In this document: positions 35,835 through 45,431 of the stretch, one piece after another
Layout of the letters: each line of letters begins with the position of its first letter
Position numbering within the stretch: the stretch's first letter is position 1
Assembly: GCF_029023785.1 (NCBI RefSeq)
Contig: NZ_CP118956.1
Location: 78,623 to 142,622 of the forward strand
From: Enterococcus faecium
GTDB taxonomy: Bacteria; Bacillota; Bacilli; Lactobacillales; Enterococcaceae
Reading direction: 5' to 3'
Length of the DNA stretch: 64,000 nt
Translations under genes and position numbers: made by a program
Notes under the pieces: generated by a model
Database searches by the model: none
What the model was told of the DNA's origin: nothing
Seen by the model: the letters and a program-made list of their open reading frames with translations, nothing else

Positions 35835-37070
35835 CTAAACAAACATCTTTTGCAAGAAGCCTTTTTTCGTTTCTTTTAGTACATCTAATTCGCGTTGGTG
35901 AAGAGCGATCGTGTCGTCGAGTTGTTTGAAGAATGCGCCGATTTTTTGTTGTTCTTCAATTTTTAAAGGCATAACAATCTCAGTTTCAAAGAAATCCGAG
36001 GCTGCAATATTCAGTAGTCCATGGTTTCTTGCTCCTTCAGCAGCATGCTTTGAAACTTCCTTATACCAATAAGTAGTATCATAATATTTTTCTAAAAAAT
36101 CAGAATCAATTTTCTTAGGCTTAAATACAATGTATAAAGTAGATAAAACACCCATATCATATTGATTTAATCGTTTGACAGCTCCCCATGGATAACCATT
36201 TGAGTAGGATTTATTATACGCAAACTCACCTTTTTTTACGAGATAATATCCACTCACATCACGACTAGCAACTGTTTTATTAAAGAATTCATTTTGGTCT
36301 ATCAATCCTTCTTGAGCTGAAATCGTTAACGGTCGAATTGATTCTAATTTTTTATTTTTACGAGTGACTCTTTCAACTACTTCCCCCAGCTTCCGCTGTT
36401 CCCAATCCTCCGTAAAACCAGGGAACCGAATTTCTGGCACTTTTGCTCCGTTTTTAGGGAACATTTTTTGTAAGAATCCTTTTTTCGTTTCCTTTAATAA
36501 ATCTAGCTTACGTTGTTGAAGTGCGATAGCATTTGATAGAACCTCAAAAAATTGTCCTATTTTTTCTTGTTCTTCACGTGAAGGATAAGGAATTGGCATT
36601 TTAACAAATACAGAATCCCTTATAGCAAACCTATCCGCACGAGCACCTGAATCACCATTTAATTTCATAAATTTGTGCCAGTATGAAGTAGAAAAATAGG
36701 TTTCTAAATACTGATTGTCTATATTGTTTGTTGAAAAAACATAATAAAGTGGCGACATTACACCAGTTCTACCTAATTTATTTCTTTTAATTGGACCAAC
36801 AGGAGCAAAATTGGAGATTCGTGGGTTATAAACAAAGTCATTTGGTTTAACCACATAATATCCATCAATATTATTCTTATTTGATATTTCTTTATCAAAA
36901 AAATCATTTTGGGATATAATTCCAAATTCTGCCGAGTTGGTTAGGGTTTCTGTAAATTCTCTATCTTTATTTTTGGTTTGTACTTTTGTCGATATATCAC
37001 TTAACTCTCGCTGTTCCCAATCTTCCGTAAATCCTGGGAAACGAATTTCTGGTTGTGTATCATTGCTCAT
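35835..37070 (-). CDS. hsdS: type I restriction system specificity subunit
   Basis: 411 residues with two target-recognition domains. Each half starts with PEIRFPGFTEDWEQR (residues about 8 and 197) and closes with a conserved helix ending LKETKKGFLQKMF. The two TRDs differ and set the two halves of a split DNA target. The near-perfect internal repeats invite recombination that swaps TRDs. ATG 37070 follows GGAGG and overlaps hsdM by 11 bp. No spare hsdS fragment is present in this window. Confidence 0.94.
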   Translation of the reverse strand: MSNDTQPEIRFPGFTEDWEQRELSDISTKVQTKNKDREFTETLTNSAEFGIISQNDFFDKEISNKNNIDGYYVVKPNDFVYNPRISNFAPVGPIKRNKLGRTGVMSPLYYVFSTNNIDNQYLETYFSTSYWHKFMKLNGDSGARADRFAIRDSVFVKMPIPYPSREEQEKIGQFFEVLSNAIALQQRKLDLLKETKKGFLQKMFPKNGAKVPEIRFPGFTEDWEQRKLGEVVERVTRKNKKLESIRPLTISAQEGLIDQNEFFNKTVASRDVSGYYLVKKGEFAYNKSYSNGYPWGAVKRLNQYDMGVLSTLYIVFKPKKIDSDFLEKYYDTTYWYKEVSKHAAEGARNHGLLNIAASDFFETEIVMPLKIEEQQKIGAFFKQLDDTIALHQRELDVLKETKKGFLQKMFV

Positions 37071-38655
37071 GTTTGAACACCTCCAGCGCACCTTGTAACC
37101 ACGCTTCGTTTTCAGGTGTTGTTTGCAGGGAAGAGATAGTTTCCAATAGTTCTTTTTCTAGCACTTGCTGTTCTTGTCGTATCTTCTTGATGTCATTTCC
37201 GACATGAACCATATCAATTGGTTCTTCTTCTTCGAAAGTATCTACATAGCGTGGGATATTTAAGTTATAGTCATTTTCTTTGATTTCATCAAAGGTTGCC
37301 AAATGAGCGTATTTCTCCACATCTTTTCTTTCAGCGTAGGTTTCGAGGATTTTTTGAATGTTTTCTTCCGATAATTTATTCTGATTTTTTCCTTTAACAA
37401 ATTCCCGACTGGCATCAATGAATAACACATCTCGAGTTTGACGATTCTTCTTCAATACAATCACCGTCGTTGGAATCGATGTACCAAAGAACAAGTTCGC
37501 AGGCATACCAATCACAGCATAAATACTGCCGTCTTCTAATAATTTTTGACGAATGACCCCTTCTGCAGCGCCACGGAATAAAACTCCGTGTGGCAAGACG
37601 ATAGCCATAGTCCCTGTTTCCTTCAAATGATAGAAACCGTGAAGAAGAAACGCAAAATCTGCTTTGGATTTTGGCGCTAATTTCCCGTAGCGATTAAACC
37701 GAGAATCATCTAAGAAGGTCGTATCTGCTGACCAATTAGCCGAATAAGGTGGATTCATCACTACTGCATCAAATGTGTAAGGTTCATCTGTTGGCCAGTC
37801 CTTATTCAACGTATCCCCATTGCGGAGATTCATTTCTTCGGCATCTACCCCATGTAAAATCAAGTTCATTTTTGCTAGATTGTATGTCGTTGTATTTAGT
37901 TCTTGCCCATGATATTTAACGTTATCTGGATGAGTTAAGTAGTTACGTACATTTAACATCAAGGAACCTGAACCCATGGTTGGGTCAAAGACACTAAAGA
38001 AAGGGCGTTCTTTTTGATCTAGTGTCACGATTTGTGCCATCATATCAGAAACCATGTGAGGTGTATAAAATTCTCCGGCTTTCTTCCCTGCTTCTGAAGC
38101 AAATCGACTGATCAGAAATTCATACGCATCCCCGATCACATCCCCATCGTGACCTAAAACTTCCACGTCATTCAATTTCTTGATAACTTCGGTAATCGTC
38201 ACATTTCGTTGTTGCTCATCTGTTCCTAGTTTTTTTGATTGGAGATCCACATCATCAAATAACCCATTAAATTGATTGTAGGTAGATGCCAATTGCACAA
38301 AGGCTTTGTTTAGATCGTTCAATTGGAACGTTGCTTGTTTTGCTTGATCCGCTAAGACGTTGAAAAGATACTCTGGTGCAATTGCATATCCCAAAATATC
38401 AACGATTGTGGCAATCAGATCTTCTTTTGATTCTTCATCTGAAAGTAATTCACGATACAACATTGTTTGTTTGCTTACTGTGTCATATTCATCTAAGGAT
38501 TCATCTGCTAAAAGAACCACTTGTTCCAGCAAACGGTCGGATAAATATTTATAGAAAATCAGCCCCAATAAATAATTTTTATATTCTGACGCATCCATTT
38601 TGCTACGGAGATTATCTGCCGCACTAAATAACTTCTGATTTAATTCTGCACCCAA
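37060..38655 (-). CDS. hsdM: type I restriction system methylase subunit
   Basis: 531 residues, N6-adenine methyltransferase. SAM-binding motif I FDPTMGSGSLMLNV, catalytic NPPYSANW (N/DPPF-Y type), DFAFLLHGFYHL and VLPHGVLFRG. N-terminal helical HsdM_N (LWxx-like AADNLRSKMDASEYKNYLLG). TTG start at 38655 with AGGAG 9 bp upstream. First gene of hsdM-hsdS-hsdR. Confidence 0.95.
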   Translation of the reverse strand: MGAELNQKLFSAADNLRSKMDASEYKNYLLGLIFYKYLSDRLLEQVVLLADESLDEYDTVSKQTMLYRELLSDEESKEDLIATIVDILGYAIAPEYLFNVLADQAKQATFQLNDLNKAFVQLASTYNQFNGLFDDVDLQSKKLGTDEQQRNVTITEVIKKLNDVEVLGHDGDVIGDAYEFLISRFASEAGKKAGEFYTPHMVSDMMAQIVTLDQKERPFFSVFDPTMGSGSLMLNVRNYLTHPDNVKYHGQELNTTTYNLAKMNLILHGVDAEEMNLRNGDTLNKDWPTDEPYTFDAVVMNPPYSANWSADTTFLDDSRFNRYGKLAPKSKADFAFLLHGFYHLKETGTMAIVLPHGVLFRGAAEGVIRQKLLEDGSIYAVIGMPANLFFGTSIPTTVIVLKKNRQTRDVLFIDASREFVKGKNQNKLSEENIQKILETYAERKDVEKYAHLATFDEIKENDYNLNIPRYVDTFEEEEPIDMVHVGNDIKKIRQEQQVLEKELLETISSLQTTPENEAWLQGALEVFKHEQ

Positions 38656-38780
38656 AAAGATACACTCCTATCTCTTATTTAAAGTTGCTATATACCCTCT
38701 TATTTTAGCATACTCCCTTTTAGAAAAAGCAAAAAAAAAAAGAAAGAATCTTATTCTTGATAACAAGCTACGTGACGTAT

Positions 38781-39566
38781 ATGCCTAACAAAAATAGAAC
38801 TTTTGAATCAATCTTAAATGAAGGTTTAACCACAGAACCGGCATCCATTATTTTTGATGAAGTTATCGATGACGTTGAAGATAGTAAGTATCATAAAAAT
38901 TTAAAAGAACTTTTTTATTTTGCATTCAACAATGGACCAAGTTTGTTCACTGGTATATCAGTACCTGATAGTGATAATCCATTAATTATGGCAAAAATTT
39001 ACTTAACAAAATGGTGTAATAAATACATCAGGGATAGGAATAACCCAGCATTAAAAAAACCTCTTAAAACATTTGGCGAAAAAGATGCTGCTTTAACTAC
39101 TAGAGTAGCAGCAAATGCTAATATTGATGATCAAAAAGTATTGAATGACTACTTGCGTGGACATTTTTTATATATGAGCGCTGAGAACATGAACGGAAGT
39201 ATTTTAGAGGAATATTTAGCCGAAGTGTTAGAACCTGAAGGTTGGATTTGGTGCGCCGGCTCTGTATATCGAGCTGTTGATTTCTGTTATTTAGGAACCT
39301 CACCAATTCTTTTACAAGTGAAAAATAAATACAATACAGAAAGCAGTTCGAGTTCAGCTATAAGAGTAGGAACAACAATTAGAAAATGGAATCGTTTAAA
39401 TAAGCCGACAAAAATTTCTGGTTTGGATAGCCCTATCCCCAATTGGAAAGCATTAATAGAAATGACTGAAGCTAGTAAGGAACTGGCAGCTAAGTTAACT
39501 GAAAATAGTTATTTAGCTTATATTAATGAAAAATCCACACGAGAATTATGGACACTCGATGACTAA
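38781..39566 (+). CDS. SinI-like type II restriction endonuclease
   Basis: 261 residues, divergent from the hsd operon. A PD-(D/E)XK-like core is visible: Glu in GSILEEYLAEVLEPEGW, Asp in YRAVDFCYLG, then ILLQVKNKYNTES (QxK). The overall pattern, including the SSSAIRVGTTIRKWNR and PNWKALIE blocks, fits the SinI endonuclease family, known to cut GGWCC-type sites and normally paired with a C5-cytosine methylase. No methylase lies beside it. Start is uncertain (ATG 38781; no strong ribosome binding site). It overlaps the next gene by 8 bp (ATGACTAA). Confidence 0.62.
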   Translation: MPNKNRTFESILNEGLTTEPASIIFDEVIDDVEDSKYHKNLKELFYFAFNNGPSLFTGISVPDSDNPLIMAKIYLTKWCNKYIRDRNNPALKKPLKTFGEKDAALTTRVAANANIDDQKVLNDYLRGHFLYMSAENMNGSILEEYLAEVLEPEGWIWCAGSVYRAVDFCYLGTSPILLQVKNKYNTESSSSSAIRVGTTIRKWNRLNKPTKISGLDSPIPNWKALIEMTEASKELAAKLTENSYLAYINEKSTRELWTLDD

Positions 39567-39972
39567 CAATATCCTTATTAGTATCTATCCACGATACATG
39601 GAAAAAATTATAAACAAACAAAAAAACTTTGAATTTAGAAATTTCTATCTTACCTCAGATCCTTATAATATCTTTTGGATTTACGAAACAATCCCCACCA
39701 AAGCTTTAAAGTATAAATTGATTGTAAAAAATCCAATTACTAAACTTAAGAAAAATCAACACTACTTTTTAGGAGAAGATAAGTTTGAACAATTAGTTTA
39801 AAAGGGAAAATATGCTTACGAAATTATCCACCTAGAAGAAATACTTTTACCAATAAGTCTGTCTAATTTAAAAAATTTAGGAGTTACTGCACCACAAGGA
39901 TATGCATATATAAAAAAATATCCTAGTCTTGTCGATATTCTCGCCGTTTGTATAATTAAGCGAGACAAATAA
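39559..39972 (+). pseudogene. ASCH/PUA-like protein with an in-frame TAA
   Basis: Starts inside the end of the endonuclease gene. The first 80 residues (NNILISIYPRYMEKIINKQ, FEFRNFYL, PTKALKYKLIVKNPITK) look like an ASCH-type PUA-fold domain, which binds RNA or modified nucleic acid. A TAA at 39799-39801 interrupts it, but the same frame continues with good sequence (KGKYAYEIIHLEEILLPISL, APQGYAYIKKYPSLVDIL) to a stop at 39972, giving 137 residues in total. Coupled to a nuclease, it may have been part of a defence pair. The break makes loss of function likely. Confidence 0.55.
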
Positions 39973-40440
39973 AAAAGCCATTTATGTTACACTCAAATTG
40001 TAATACCCGCTAAAGCATACAAGGAGAGTGAACATAAATGACTTATACCCATCTTACACCAAACGAGCTTGTAATGATAGAAGCATATTTTCATCAAGAA
40101 ACTCCGGTTGCTATCGTTGCGAAGCAGCTTAAACGTGGACGCCAAACAATTTACAATGTCTATAACTTTCTCAAATGTGGTGGAACAGCACTTGAATACT
40201 TTGAACAATACAAAGAAAATAAGCGACGTTGTGGGAGAACCGAAATCATTTTTCCTGCTGAGGAAAAAGAATACATTGCAAAAAGATCAACTGAAGGTTG
40301 GACCCCAGACGTCATTATTGGCCGTGCAGAGCGAACCTTCTCTTGTTCAGTAAGTACCCTCTATCGCCGGTTTAAGACGGGAGAATTCAATGTTTTACAT
40401 TTACCGATGCAAGGAAAACGAAAACCAAATGGTTATTATT
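39950..40440 (+). mobile_element. IS30-family element, 5' half
   Basis: Left end near ATTAAGCGAGACAAATAA at 39956, then promoter region and the first part of a transposase gene. Broken at about 40440, where it meets a second IS30 end in the other orientation (ATTAAGCGAGACAAAAC at 40448). The two ends share ATTAAGCGAGACAAA. Confidence 0.72.
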
Positions 40441-40451
40441 TGTCAAATTAA
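40038..40451 (+). pseudogene. IS30-family transposase, N-terminal half
   Basis: 137 residues; begins MTYTHLTPNELVMIEAYFHQ with the IS30-type helix-turn-helix (PVAIVAKQLKRGRQTIYNVY) and extends to LPMQGKRKPNGYY, just before the catalytic core. The DDE domain is missing from this strand; it is found on the opposite strand next door. Confidence 0.8.
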
Positions 40452-40957
40452 GCGAGACAAAACTTTCCATTTACGTAACTCAAAAAAACTTCTAATGGTG
40501 TTTGGTAATTTAGTGATTTTCTAGGGATATGGTTTCTTTTGGACGCAACGGATGAGATGAATCCTTGATTGACTTGGTTGAAGTCCATTTCTTTTGGTAG
40601 TCCATCTTTTCGGAGGAGTCCGTTTGAATGTTCATTTAATCCCCGTTGGGAAGGCGTTCCTGGGTCTGCGAAATAAATATCAATATCATTCGTATTACTA
40701 ATACTTTTCCAATTAGAGAATTCTTTTCCACAATCAAAGGTAATTGATTTGAAAAGATTTTTGGGTACGGATTGAAGCCATTCATTAATCGAATTTTCAA
40801 TATCAACTGCCTTACGGCCTTCTGGTTTCAAGGCGATAATGGCTTTTGAAAGTCGCTCAACGAGTGTGATGACGACACTTTTATGGTGGATGCCGACAAT
40901 CGTATCACCCTCTAAATGTCCAAATTCTTCTTCGAAAACGACATAATCTTTTTTACG
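40445..40957 (-). pseudogene. IS30-family transposase, C-terminal half, inverted
   Basis: Reads from about 40957: RKKDYVVFEEEFGHLEGDTI and VGIHHKSVVITLVERLSKA (first catalytic Asp in EGDTIVG), SITFDCGKEFSNW (second Asp region), DPGTPSQRGLNEHSNGLLRK (catalytic Glu in RGLNEHSNG), to FLSYVNGKF and the stop. It complements the N-terminal half on the plus strand: joined, they would nearly make one IS30 transposase with about 15-20 residues missing. Its upstream side abuts the cut subtilase. Confidence 0.8.
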
Positions 40958-42797
40958 TGCTCGATGCTAACTTCATTCAATCCATTGATTGTACTATTTT
41001 TTGCAGTAATATTCAGTCTACCAATTTGGGCTAAGCCTAATTCTGGAACTTCAAACTTAATCACTGCTTGAATTGAATTAATTGTATCTATATCAGCATT
41101 AATAGTAACCTGTACTTGATTTGTAACATCATTCCCAAAATCATCTATAGCTTTCACTTGAAAAGTATCAATGGCTATGACACTATCCCATGCGGAACCA
41201 ATATCAATGGTTGCTGTTTCTTTTCCTAGCGTAAGTTTACGTAATCGAGGTACGGTCACTGTAACTGAGATTTGATCTGTTAAATCAGGTGATGCAAATA
41301 CTACTTCGTAATCGCCAAAGTTAGATGTATCCACTTCGTTTTTTAGAACAACCACTTGATCCGTCAAATCATTTCCTGACTGGTCAATCCAGTGAACGTG
41401 ACACATCTCTTTAGCAATTTCATCTGACCATTCACTATTTAATCTTAATGTGATATTAGATGCAGTAAGTTTACCCGTTACTTGTCGTACGACATTATTC
41501 GTATTTAGTCTTCCCCCTGTAAGACATAAATCAGATAGTTCATAAAATGAATCAACACTATTTAAAATGATTTTTTTTAATTCATCAGTAGATAGATCAG
41601 GATCTAGTGACAACGCTAATGCAGCACTACCAGTGACATGAGGTGTTGCCATCGAGGTACCTGACATATACGTGTATTTACTTCCTAGAAATGTACTAAA
41701 AACACGAAACCCTCTAGCGAATAAATCAACACCTGTTTTACTATAATTTGAATCAGAACTTCGTTCATAACCACTAGAATTTCCTACAGTAATAATATTA
41801 GGTATATCCAAAGAAGCTGGGTAAAAAGGTTTATCAGTCATATCTATCCCATTATTTCCAGCTGCTGCTACGAATAATCCAGGATAGTTTTTAATTGCTT
41901 CTTCTGTACTGCTATAAACAACACTACCTATACTAAAATTGATAATTGGAAACCCTTTTTGGGATGCATAATTAATAGCTTCAGTTAAGATTGCCAAACT
42001 GGTACCTCCACTACTACCAAATACACGTATAGGTACCATCGTAACACCCCAATTTATTCCAGCAATACCTAATTCGTTGTTTGTTTGAGCACCAATAATC
42101 CCGGCAATATGTGTCCATGTCCCATAGTATCCATAGGATCTGTATCATCGTCAAAAAAATCGTATCTCAAACTTTCATCTACATTTCCAGAAAGATCTTC
42201 ATGTTGATAATCAATTCCTGAATCAATGACCGCTACCTTCACATCCTTAGAACCCTTGGTTTCTTCCCAAGCGGATGGCATGCTAATCTCTCTTAAATTA
42301 GCTTGTTTACTCCAATTAGGATCGTTAAGAATAATTGATCGATTTCCTAAAGAATCAGTTGTATTTGGCTCCTCAACATCATTCAACGGCTCTAGTTCAA
42401 CCACATAGTTTGGCTCTGCATAATTGACCATATCAGAAGCATTAAATGTTCTTACTGCCTCTTCCACACTAATTTCTTCGTTCAATTTCACTAATAATAC
42501 TTGATCTCGCTTATTATAATCGCTTTCATTTGTCCTAAGAGTCAAATCTTTTTCCACCATAACTTTTACACCCAATAAATTTTGCGGTTTATTTTTCTCT
42601 GTTGAAATTCTTTGTGTAGCCTTTAAACTGACAATTAGCTCATTGGGTACATACTCTATTTGAGAGTCATCTAATTGGCTCATAATCCTTTCTTTTTGGT
42701 TAGTATCTGCAGTTACTTGTTTAGTATGAGCCATGAACCCAAACATACTCACCCCAACAACCAATCCTAAATATATTTTCTTTTTAAACTTTTTCAC
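40955..42797 (-). pseudogene. secreted subtilisin-like serine protease with Ig-like repeats, frameshifted and cut
   Basis: Signal peptide (KKIYLGLVVGVSMFGFMAHT), propeptide, then S8 peptidase domain: Asp in VAVIDSGIDYQHEDL, His motif GHG(T)H, Asn in AAAGNNGID, Ser in MSGTSMATPHVTGSAAL. A one-base deletion in the His motif near 42112 breaks the frame: DTMGHG continues as HILPGLL instead of THIAGIIGA. Two bacterial Ig-like repeats follow (KLTASNITLRLNSEWSDEIA, KLTLGKETATIDIGSAWDSV). The 3' end is lost at the IS30 junction. Without the fix no active protease can be made. Confidence 0.85.
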
Positions 42798-42999
42798 CTA
42801 CATCTCCTCCTAATAGTTTTATTTTAGAGTTAGCTCTATTACTTATTTACTAACTCAACAACAGATTATCATACACTTGTTAATGAAATCACAATATCTC
42901 ATTAAAACACACCCTAAAATCATAACCGTTCCTATGCTCATTTTTTGGATTTTTTAATCACGTAACCAGAAAAATAAATCCCCTCTATTTCACGCAAAT

Positions 43000-43053
43000 C
43001 AAAGAAGAACTAAGTAACTACCGTTTAAAGGTAGTTACTTAGTTCTTCTTTGA
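43000..43053. terminator. long perfect inverted repeat after parB: terminator holding an iteron pair
   Basis: Arms of about 24 bp (ending AACTAAGTAACTACC and its complement) with a 7-base loop GTTTAAA, immediately downstream of parB. It contains the inverted core pair ACTAC (43017) and GTAGT (43031) with the same 14-bp offset seen in the iteron regions. It can act both as terminator and as a partition site. Confidence 0.7.
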
Positions 43054-43056
43054 TTA

Positions 43057-43605
43057 TTATCTAACTTTATTATTCATTCCCCACCCTTTGCGCAGTGAGT
43101 CTTCGGTATCTTGTTTTATCTGACTGGTAGTTCTTATTATTTCTCCACGATCATCTAATTCTGGAACAATTGGATATTTTTCTCTGAACAAGTCTAGTTC
43201 TTTCACCACGTCATTAAACAAATCTTGCTTATCTTCTTGCGTAAGATTCTGTTTAATATACTCATCTAAAGCTTTTCTAAGCAATTCATCTCTTGTCATA
43301 TTAGTCTCATACTTTTCTACTAAAACTCTGGAAGTCGCATTTAACAAAGTCGACAGTTTTAAAGGATGCTTGGTGGAATAAACCTTATCAAACTTTCTGA
43401 TTGGTGCGCCAACTTTTTTTGTTCTTCCTCTACTCTGTCTTTCAACATTGGAGGAAGTTTTTATTTCTTGAACTTGGTGCACTTCTAATTGCTTATTTTC
43501 AGATGGTGTAATTGCTTGCTGCTTTTTCTTTGCTTCTGCTTCTTTTTTTATTTTGGCGAGTCCTTTGTTGTTCCCAAAAATATCAAGTCCTTTGATGTCA
43601 GCCAA
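43057..43605 (-). CDS. ParB-like plasmid partition / iteron-binding protein
   Basis: 182 residues, encoded directly after parA (TAA and TTG adjoin). Lys/Gln-rich N-terminal half, basic middle (RGRTKKVGAPIRKFDKVYST), then a ribbon-helix-helix-like C-terminal region (TLLNATSRVLVEKYETNMTR, DELLRKALDEYIKQ). Position and size match RepC of pAD1-type enterococcal plasmids, a centromere-binding protein that recognises TAGTA-core iterons. Such iterons lie on both sides of this gene pair and in a large array before repA. TTG start at 43605 with GGAGGTGG upstream. Confidence 0.75.
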   Translation of the reverse strand: MADIKGLDIFGNNKGLAKIKKEAEAKKKQQAITPSENKQLEVHQVQEIKTSSNVERQSRGRTKKVGAPIRKFDKVYSTKHPLKLSTLLNATSRVLVEKYETNMTRDELLRKALDEYIKQNLTQEDKQDLFNDVVKELDLFREKYPIVPELDDRGEIIRTTSQIKQDTEDSLRKGWGMNNKVR

Positions 43606-44463
43606 TTACTCCACCTCCGCATACCAATTCTCGTGTTCTTCCAATTCTTTCAAAATACTGATAAATAATTCGTGGCTTTTGCGATCCCATTGTTTTAAGA
43701 GACCTTTCTTTGTCTTCTCCATCGTAATACCTGATCCGTCGTATCGTTTTAAGCGCGCATTTTTGAGTACAACATTTTTAATCAAATGTTCCCCATAAAT
43801 CTCTTGAGCTTGTTTATACATTTCCTGATCTACTGCGTCACCGCTTTCCAACATGAAAGGAATAACACCAGCAACATATAAATTTGTATCAAATTCTTTC
43901 ACAAAAAAGTCCATATACTCAAGATATTGCATCGCATTTCTCATCGATTTTACTTGGGTCTGTAAGACGACGATTGCCCAGTCCGCAATGTACATCGCGG
44001 ATTTACTATATACAGAAATAGAAGGTGGGACATCTAAATAGATGACGTCAAACTCATCAAATAATGGTTCTAGCTTTTCTTTCATATATTTGAATTGGGA
44101 TAATGAATCATTATATTGGTCTTTGATCCAATCATCATACATTTCAAAGGACATGTCTGCTGGAAGTATATAGAGGTTATTGATTACTTTATAGACAGCC
44201 TCTTTAGGTGGAAGATTGTTTATCAACACGTCAGTCACAGTATTTTCGTAAACAATCGGTTCACCTTCTCCGCCCCCTTCTTCGTTAGTGAAGTTCATAT
44301 GCGTTAAGTTCATCACATCAGAAGTATTTCCTTGCATATCCAAGTCAATTATCAAGGTTTTTTTTCCTTCATTAACTGCTGATTCAAACCCTAACATTTG
44401 CGCGCACGTACTTTTACCTACGCCACCTTTAAAATTACCGATTACATATTTCTTCGCTACCAC
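43606..44463 (-). CDS. parA: ParA-family partition ATPase
   Basis: 285 residues. Deviant Walker A at the N-terminus (GNFKGGVGKSTCAQ), A' IIDLDMQGNTSD, Walker B VIYLDVPPSIS. It lacks the N-terminal helix-turn-helix of type Ia ParA, so it is the short type. It positions plasmid copies together with the ParB-like partner. GTG start at 44463 after AGGTAGGAAC. The promoter region (44464-44600) carries TAGTA-core iterons, consistent with autoregulation. Confidence 0.9.
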   Translation of the reverse strand: MVAKKYVIGNFKGGVGKSTCAQMLGFESAVNEGKKTLIIDLDMQGNTSDVMNLTHMNFTNEEGGGEGEPIVYENTVTDVLINNLPPKEAVYKVINNLYILPADMSFEMYDDWIKDQYNDSLSQFKYMKEKLEPLFDEFDVIYLDVPPSISVYSKSAMYIADWAIVVLQTQVKSMRNAMQYLEYMDFFVKEFDTNLYVAGVIPFMLESGDAVDQEMYKQAQEIYGEHLIKNVVLKNARLKRYDGSGITMEKTKKGLLKQWDRKSHELFISILKELEEHENWYAEVE

Positions 44464-44527
44464 GTTCCTACCTCTTTTCTTTTAGCAATATTCATTTGAT
44501 ACTATTATAACATATTTATTTTTAGTT

Positions 44528-44590
44528 ACTACCAAAAAAAAGATATATATGTACTACCTTATAATTAATAAGTAAAAGGTAGTACATAAA
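44528..44590. repeat. TAGTA-core iterons upstream of parA
   Basis: ACTACC at 44528 and 44553 and GGTAGTAC at 44578. Same core as the array before repA. They occupy the parA promoter region. The rest of 44600-44748 holds only a short remnant on the plus strand (AENTRDFSHVDESDFR at about 44654-44704) similar to the tail of the toxin remnant at 60107. Confidence 0.65.
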
Positions 44591-44748
44591 TAAGGAAAAG
44601 CTGAAATATATTGATTTATAGCTTTCCTCAAAGTAATGACGTTATTTAATTTATCGAGAAGCAGAGAATACTCGCGACTTTAGTCATGTAGACGAATCAG
44701 ATTTTCGATAAAAAAGAAGCCGTCCTTCTTAAGAACGACAACAAATCA

Positions 44749-45036
44749 CTAGATTAATTTTTTCAACTGTTCATAAAAGTTTTCATGCGTTCCACATAAC
44801 AATACTGGAATAACCTTGTTTTCTATAATCTCGTAAGCTACTCTATATGTTGTGCCCGCATATTTGAACCCACTAGACCAAATACCTGATAAATCCCCAG
44901 TTTTTTGTTCACCCTTATATGGATCAATCGCAATTTCATCATAAATTAAATTCAAAAATTTTTCTTTCAATGGCTTCTCTTTTAGCTTTTTTAAATACTT
45001 AATGACATGTTTTGAAGGAACGATTTCATAAGCCAA
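44749..45036 (-). CDS. RelE/ParE-superfamily toxin
   Basis: 95 residues with the RelE-like fold: AYEIVPSKHVIKYLKKLKEK, DLSGIWSSGFKYAGTTYRVA, ENKVIPVLLCGTHENFYEQL. RelE-type toxins cleave ribosome-bound mRNA or poison gyrase; which applies is not visible. It overlaps the antitoxin gene by 11 bp, the usual antitoxin-first order. A decayed second copy lies at 60107-60343. Confidence 0.82.
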   Translation of the reverse strand: MAYEIVPSKHVIKYLKKLKEKPLKEKFLNLIYDEIAIDPYKGEQKTGDLSGIWSSGFKYAGTTYRVAYEIIENKVIPVLLCGTHENFYEQLKKLI

Positions 45037-45355
45037 TTTCTGTTGCCAACTCCTCTTTAGTCATTACTTTAGAATTAGTAAGTGTATCTTCAGCAATATC
45101 TCTAAAGGAAGAATGCATTTTGTTTTTTCTATTCTTAAATTCTACAAGAATCTCATCTTTATCGTAGCCTTCTGCAATTATATCAGACAAAATATCTTCG
45201 CTAAAATCATAAAATTCTTTTTGTGGTTCAACAAATTCATAAAGAATACCATTCTCTACCAACTTTGCTTCAACTTCGACTCCATTAGGAACATTAAAAT
45301 CTTTAGGTACTGTCAACATGATTGAATTGCCTTGTTTTCTTGTTTTTGTAATCAT
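45026..45355 (-). CDS. antitoxin with AbrB/MazE-like DNA-binding N-terminus
   Basis: 109 residues. N-terminal swapped-hairpin motif (KTRKQGNSIMLTVPKDFNVP) binds the operon promoter; the C-terminal half is acidic and helical and would wrap the toxin. Its pairing with a RelE-type toxin is plasmid-stabilising. ATG at 45355. Confidence 0.8.
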   Translation of the reverse strand: MITKTRKQGNSIMLTVPKDFNVPNGVEVEAKLVENGILYEFVEPQKEFYDFSEDILSDIIAEGYDKDEILVEFKNRKNKMHSSFRDIAEDTLTNSKVMTKEELATEIGL

Positions 45356-45431
45356 TTAAATCCCTCATTTCTAACAGTATGTAATTACTTAGTAAATACA
45401 TTATACCACGAGATAATGTATTTACAAGTAA

